From positions 113,432 through 177,431 of the forward strand of contig JAQUVX010000007.1 in NCBI GenBank assembly GCA_028693165.1: a DNA stretch of 64,000 nt. The letters run 5' to 3'. Under the pieces are notes generated by a model. It was given only the letters and a program-made list of their open reading frames with translations. It was not told the DNA's origin and did no database searches. The translations under genes were made by a program, and so were the position numbers. Within the stretch, counting starts at the first letter, position 1. Each line of letters starts with the position of its first letter. The stretch is from Lachnospiraceae bacterium. GTDB taxonomy: Bacteria > Bacillota > Clostridia > Lachnospirales > Lachnospiraceae. Below, in pieces: positions 59,592-64,000 of the stretch.

Positions 59592-60905
59592 CTACTGCGG
59601 CGTATCCGCAACCTTCGTTCCCTCTTCCAGTGTCGGATCGGGTGCCGTGACATATAAAAGCCCCTCGGTAAGTCCTTCCCCGCGCACCTCCACAGAAATA
59701 TCACTCTCCACACCGCTCTCCACAGCAATCATATGTACCACATGATCCTGCACCGTCACAAGATAGGTTCCATCCTCTTTCTGAAGCAGTGCGGAAACCG
59801 GAACCACCCAGGCGTCCTTCGCCTCATTGAGCACAATCTCAGCTCTTGCGGAGATCCCCGCAATCAGCTTTGTATGCGTGTTCTGAATCTGAATGGTGGT
59901 CGGAATGACGCGCTCCGTAGAGCCGCCGCCCTTCTCCTCACCGGTCGGAGAGATCGAGGTGATCACACCTTGCTCCGTCTCATTTCCGAGAATGTCCGCC
60001 CGGATCTGAGCCGTCTGCCCCACCTTGACCTTGCCGATGGAATACTCGCTGACGTTGATCTTCATCTCCAGCTTATCCAGATTGTCGATGGCAAAGAGCG
60101 GCTTGTCGTCATCGACCGTATCCGCAAACCTGCCTACTCTGGAATTGACGCGCACCACCGTTCCCGTGATGGGACTGGTCACCTCGGTCTCCTCCAGTCG
60201 CTTTTTCTTTTGCTCCAGCGCATATTCTGCATTCTTGACCTGAAGTGCATAGGACCTGTTCGCCACCGGCTTTCCCTTCTCCAGTGTGTAGGTACTGACC
60301 TGGCGCTTCGCATCATTTAGCGCATCCTTCGCCGCCTCAAGCTCCACCTGCGTCACGTCTCCGCCCTCAAACAGCATGGACTTCCGCTGATAGTCAAGCT
60401 CCGCCGCCTTGCGATCCTGCACCGCCTTGCCGTAGCCGTTCTCCGCCTGACGCTGCGCTTCCTCCTGGTTGGCCACCGCCAGATCGTATTCATTCTGCGC
60501 AATGTCAACTTCCTTCTGCACATCGGTCGGATCCAGACGCGCCAGCACCTGTCCCTCGCTCACCCGGTCGCCCTCCTTCACCAGAAGCTCCAGAATCTCC
60601 GCGTGCAGACTCGATACCACCTCCGCACTGTCCGTGCCCGATATCGGACCGCTGATGGAGAGCATCTCTGACACCTCCCCTTTTTCCAGCGCGGCTGTCA
60701 CCACCGGAATCACGGTTTCTTTATTGCCGCCAATGACCCGGAAGACCACAACCAGAGCGACGGCAAGCGCCGCCACTCCGATTATGATTTTCTTCTTACG
60801 GCTCCAGGGAGCCCGTTTCTTCTTTTCTCGTTTCTGCTTGCCGGACGCATCCTCTGTGAGTAATGTATCCAGCTCCTTTTCAAATTCCTGATCTGTCATC
60901 GCCAC
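59592..60905 (-). CDS. Membrane-fusion (MacA/HlyD-type) adaptor protein
   Basis: The 437-residue protein has a membrane anchor near residues 35-60 (KIIIGVAALAVALVVVFRVI), a biotinyl-lipoyl-like domain split by a helical hairpin (ILELLVKEGDRVSEGQVLAR, SPITGTVVRVNSRVGRFADT) and beta-barrel and C-terminal domains (VVPVSALLQKEDGTYLVTVQ). It links the MacB-like permease to its cargo outside the membrane. It lies 28 bases downstream of the large permease gene and 13 bases before the ATPase gene, all in one operon. Confidence 0.93.
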   Translation of the reverse strand: MAMTDQEFEKELDTLLTEDASGKQKREKKKRAPWSRKKKIIIGVAALAVALVVVFRVIGGNKETVIPVVTAALEKGEVSEMLSISGPISGTDSAEVVSSLHAEILELLVKEGDRVSEGQVLARLDPTDVQKEVDIAQNEYDLAVANQEEAQRQAENGYGKAVQDRKAAELDYQRKSMLFEGGDVTQVELEAAKDALNDAKRQVSTYTLEKGKPVANRSYALQVKNAEYALEQKKKRLEETEVTSPITGTVVRVNSRVGRFADTVDDDKPLFAIDNLDKLEMKINVSEYSIGKVKVGQTAQIRADILGNETEQGVITSISPTGEEKGGGSTERVIPTTIQIQNTHTKLIAGISARAEIVLNEAKDAWVVPVSALLQKEDGTYLVTVQDHVVHMIAVESGVESDISVEVRGEGLTEGLLYVTAPDPTLEEGTKVADTPQ

Positions 60906-60933
60906 TTTTTCTCACCTCATCGGTTCCTTTCCC

Positions 60934-63109
60934 CTAGTTCGCTGAATCTGTCATCTTCTGCTCCACGAAATCCGGTATGGAGCCTTCCGGGAAGATGGCC
61001 GGATAGCTCTGAACCTCACCATTTTGCTCGGTGAGCACCTCTACCTCAAGCACCTCCGCCTGATACATCGGATTATAATAGGTTCGCCCCTCATATACAA
61101 GGATTTTCTTCAAGGCTTCCAGCTCCGCAGGATCATCGATCGTCACCGTCATTCTTGTCTCTTGCGTCCCATAGGGATCGCTCCGTACTTCCATTTCCCG
61201 TTCTTTATCGGTCATGTCCTTTCCAATGTCAATCGATGTGACATTGAACTTCTCCATATCATTTCCCGTCCAGACCTTCTGCTGCTGCAAAAGAGCCAGT
61301 GTTTTTGTGAAGGAAGGATAGACCGGGTAGTAGTCGCAGTTTTCCAGTTCTTCCAGATAATAATAGGCATACCGTTCTTTCATGTTATTATAACGGTTTA
61401 GCTTCTCAAGCCCCTCCTCGTCCTTCTCTGTGGAAAAACGGATCAGGCCCAGCGGATACTCGCTCTTCATCTGCTCCAGTGTCATATTCTGAAACTCCTG
61501 CTGATAGCTTTCCAGAAGCTCCTTTTTCTCTTCCGCAGTCAGCCGATCCAGCCTGGTGATTCCGGTGTTGTCTTTATAGCGAACCGCCGCCACTTCCTCT
61601 GATGTTCTTGCCATCAGCGGGTACGTCGCCTGCTGGAATTCAGGATCCGCATACATGTTGTTAACCATAGGCTCGATTTCTCCTGCCGGCACATGATAAC
61701 TGCGATATACATGGCGGCCGCTGTTTAAGGTGTAACGAATGTTCACTGAAACCAGATCGTCCGCATACGGCTGCACCTTTTCATTCACATAGTCCACACA
61801 GTAGGATGCCAGCTTCAGGAGGTTTTCCGTGTCCTGATATTCCATATGATCATAGATATATTCGTCTCTGCCCACGCTCTTCCAGTAATAGGTTCCATCC
61901 TGCATCTGATCGGTGCTTCCGTAGGAAGTCCAGGAATTGAGTACGTCCACGCTGACCGCCGCGCTGCGAACCCGATCTGCTGCCGGAAGATACTTGTCAT
62001 ATCCAAGCAGGTCATAGCGGAAAATCGACATTACCGCCAAAGACACAAGCCCGCATACGATCAGTTGTCCCTTGTGGTCAAACAGTCTCTTAAAGTCAAA
62101 GTGATAGATGATCTCGATCACACAGTGGGAAATGATCGTCCCGCAGAGGACTCCAAACACAAACCAGCCGGTCGATTCGCGCATACCCCAGAAAAAGCTT
62201 CCCAGCCCGATGCCGGACAGAAGTACGATCAGAATCCGAATGACCGGACAGGTCACCGGAAATGCCATGGCCTTCCCCGCCGCCTCAGAAGGACGTCTGC
62301 GGTACAAAAGCAGCCCGATCAGCGCCAGAATCACCACTATCGCCAAAGCGATCAGCGCCGCCGGCAGGATGCTTTCCTGACCGTATTCTTCCGTCTGGTA
62401 CACATATTCCACAACCGGCGATATTCTCATGCCGAGCGTGGCAAGTGCCTCGCCGGATTGCCATACATAGGTTTTGAAAAAGATTCCGAAAAAGCCCTGC
62501 ACCAGTGCAACCGCCAGTGGAAGCCAGTGGAATATAAAAAGCAAATACCATACTTCCCAGTATCCCCACGCCCAGATTTCCGGTCATCATGGCCGCGATG
62601 ATCACCACCGTATACATCAGAATAAAATAGACCAGATGCAGACCGCAGGCCACAAGTACCATCGGCCAGAGTCTCGTTCCATCTGCATGGTTGGCAATTC
62701 CAACCGCGACAGCCAGGAACACGCTGATCGCATAAGGAACCGCCGCGATCAAAATGCCATCGATAAAATTCACCGCGTAAAGCAGTTCCCGACGGATCGG
62801 AATGCTGTGATAAAAATCCACCTTGCTTCTGGAATTCAAATAGGCAAAGCTGCTCATGCCGCAGATCATTGCCAACATCATCATCAGAAACGCGGTCAGC
62901 GCATTGTCAAACGAAAGCGCGCGCGCCATCAGATTGGTGTAATCCAGCAGTGCTGTAGCCTGGTTGGATGCATTCTCAATCTCCCCGGCCTGAAACGCCG
63001 CCGCGACAGGAAAGGTAAAGAAGAATCCGAGACTGATCAGCGTCACCGCCCAGAGGCGGCTCTTCAAATCCTCTCTCATCAATTTAAAATATAAGTTTCT
63101 TGATGTCAT
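60934..63109 (-). pseudogene. Large ABC-2 type permease gene, frameshifted
   Basis: The interval encodes a YtrC-like ABC permease of about 724 residues in two frames. The 5' part (from ATG 63109 behind GGAGG) reads MTSRNLYFKLMREDLKSRLW and has six helices to about 62550. There the frame switches: past a T5 run (plus-strand A5 at 62536-62540) one base too many leads from GSMVFAF to a wrong tail, while the correct continuation FHWLPLAVALVQGFFGIFFK and further helices plus a large soluble domain lie in another frame down to 60934. Removing one T restores one reading frame. It sits between its ATPase gene and the MacA-like gene. True loss or sequencing error cannot be told apart. Confidence 0.82.
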
Positions 63110-63983
63110 AGCCGACTACCTCCGTTTCACTGATAAAGATTTCTTCCAGAGACAGTGGAATCGTCTCATAGAACACCGGGTTGGCATGCTGCATACAGTA
63201 TTCCACCAGGCTTAAATCCCCGCGCACCGTGAGCGTCATCAATTTCCCGCGGCGCTCCACCTTTAGGATATCGAGTCCGGGCAGCTGTTCCGGCTCGACC
63301 CCCGGCTGCAATACGCACTGCACCTTGTGGATGTTCATCTTCATCTCATCCAGTTCCTTGCTTAAAAGAATGCCGCCCTTATGCAGAAGTCCCACATGAT
63401 CGCAGATATCCTCCAGCTCCCGCAGGTTGTGGGAGGCGATGATCGGGGTCAGATGACGCTCCTCCATGTCATTGGCAAAAATGCTCTTGACTGCCTGGCG
63501 CATCACCGGGTCGAGTCCGTCAAAGGTCTCGTCGCAGAACAGATAATCCGTCCCCGCACAGATCCCGCAGATCACCGAAACCTGCTTTTTCATGCCCTTG
63601 GAAAAGGTATTGATCTTCCGCTTTTCATCCAGTCCAAAACTCTTCATCAGGCTGTGAAACCGACCACTGTCAAACTTCGGATAAGCGATCCTGTAATACT
63701 GCATCATATCGACGGGCGTAGCATTTCCAAAGAAATACTGGTCATCAGAGATATAGAAGAACCGCTGCTTCGCCTCCTCATTCTCATACACGTTGCTGCC
63801 GTCGATGGTAATGGTTCCCTCATCCGGCTTCAGCACGCCTGCCGCCATCCGCAGGAAGGTACTCTTTCCTGCTCCGTTGGTTCCGATCAGGCCGAACACG
63901 CTGCCGTCTCGAATCGTCGCATCAATGTGGTCGACCGCCACTATATCGTCAAACCGTTTTGTAAGGTTTTTTGCCTCAATCAT
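63084..63983 (-). CDS. YtrB-like ABC transporter ATP-binding protein
   Basis: The 299-residue ATPase has Walker A LIGTNGAGKSTFLRMAAG, the Q-loop region YISDDQYFF, a signature variant TFSKGMKKQVSVICGICAGT and Walker B DYLFCDETFDGLDPVMRQAV. It drives the large permease encoded next, whose start it overlaps by 26 bases. A C-terminal domain of about 80 residues follows the ATPase core. Systems of this type respond to cell-wall-active antibiotics in Bacillus; here the role is inferred. A GntR-type regulator often lies just upstream, beyond the window end. Confidence 0.93.
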   Translation of the reverse strand: MIEAKNLTKRFDDIVAVDHIDATIRDGSVFGLIGTNGAGKSTFLRMAAGVLKPDEGTITIDGSNVYENEEAKQRFFYISDDQYFFGNATPVDMMQYYRIAYPKFDSGRFHSLMKSFGLDEKRKINTFSKGMKKQVSVICGICAGTDYLFCDETFDGLDPVMRQAVKSIFANDMEERHLTPIIASHNLRELEDICDHVGLLHKGGILLSKELDEMKMNIHKVQCVLQPGVEPEQLPGLDILKVERRGKLMTLTVRGDLSLVEYCMQHANPVFYETIPLSLEEIFISETEVVGYDIKKLIF

Positions 63984-64000
63984 CTTACCTGTTCCCCCTT

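Overview
The window looks like chromosome from an anaerobic, gut-type Firmicute, most likely a Lachnospiraceae-like clostridium. The grounds are an oxygen-independent ribonucleotide reductase (NrdD/NrdG) as the only reductase seen, meso-diaminopimelate dehydrogenase, clostridial-type GGAGG ribosome binding sites, TTGACA/TATAAT promoters, many MATE exporters and extracytoplasmic flavodoxins, and a sucrose PTS. No rRNA, tRNA, CRISPR array or prophage was seen. Genus cannot be settled from the sequence. Nearly all genes lie on the minus strand; the plus-strand exceptions are an M28 peptidase with a GNAT acetyltransferase, a DUF305 protein, one insertion sequence, and an Rrf2 regulator with tcdA.

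Layout: 1-7.5 kb is a redox/efflux island: an aldo/keto reductase (cut by the window edge), three exported flavodoxin-fold proteins (one frameshifted, one with a mutated lipobox and a truncated tail), two MATE exporters, a LysR regulator and a MarR regulator with a repeated operator. 7.5-12.3 kb is a polyol-type catabolic operon (sorbitol-dehydrogenase-like enzyme, GPH symporter, fructokinase) controlled by a ROK repressor whose operator lies just downstream of both promoters. 12.3-26.5 kb holds ddh, a P1B-type metal ATPase with a small partner, the M28 peptidase, a GT51 glycosyltransferase, a TauE-type permease, a triplicated FMN-binding surface protein, nrdDG behind two NrdR-like boxes, and guanine deaminase. 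26.8-34.3 kb is a sucrose locus (scrK, scrB, EIIBCA, LacI regulator) split by an ECF sigma / RsgI-like anti-sigma / secreted Cys-His-rich protein module with its own ECF-type promoter.

34.5-37.5 kb holds a double DUF305 protein, an IS3-family element with an A-run frameshift signal, and a very GC-rich structured region with a G-quadruplex motif and a 28-bp perfect hairpin. 37.5-57.6 kb is mostly housekeeping: gltD-gltB, HPr, queH, rpoD, a lipid kinase, mutY, birA, argF, a patatin, SPFH/NfeD, a TrmH-type methyltransferase, nadE, an Rrf2 regulator and tcdA. 57.6-64 kb is one export operon: a YtrB-like ATPase, a frameshifted large permease, and a MacAB-like adaptor/ATPase/permease trio.

The best candidates for something little described are the extracytoplasmic flavodoxin cluster, the triple-FMN tandem-repeat protein beside a TauE permease, and the ECF/RsgI/Cys-His-rich module. 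These are inferences from sequence reading alone; no database search was possible.
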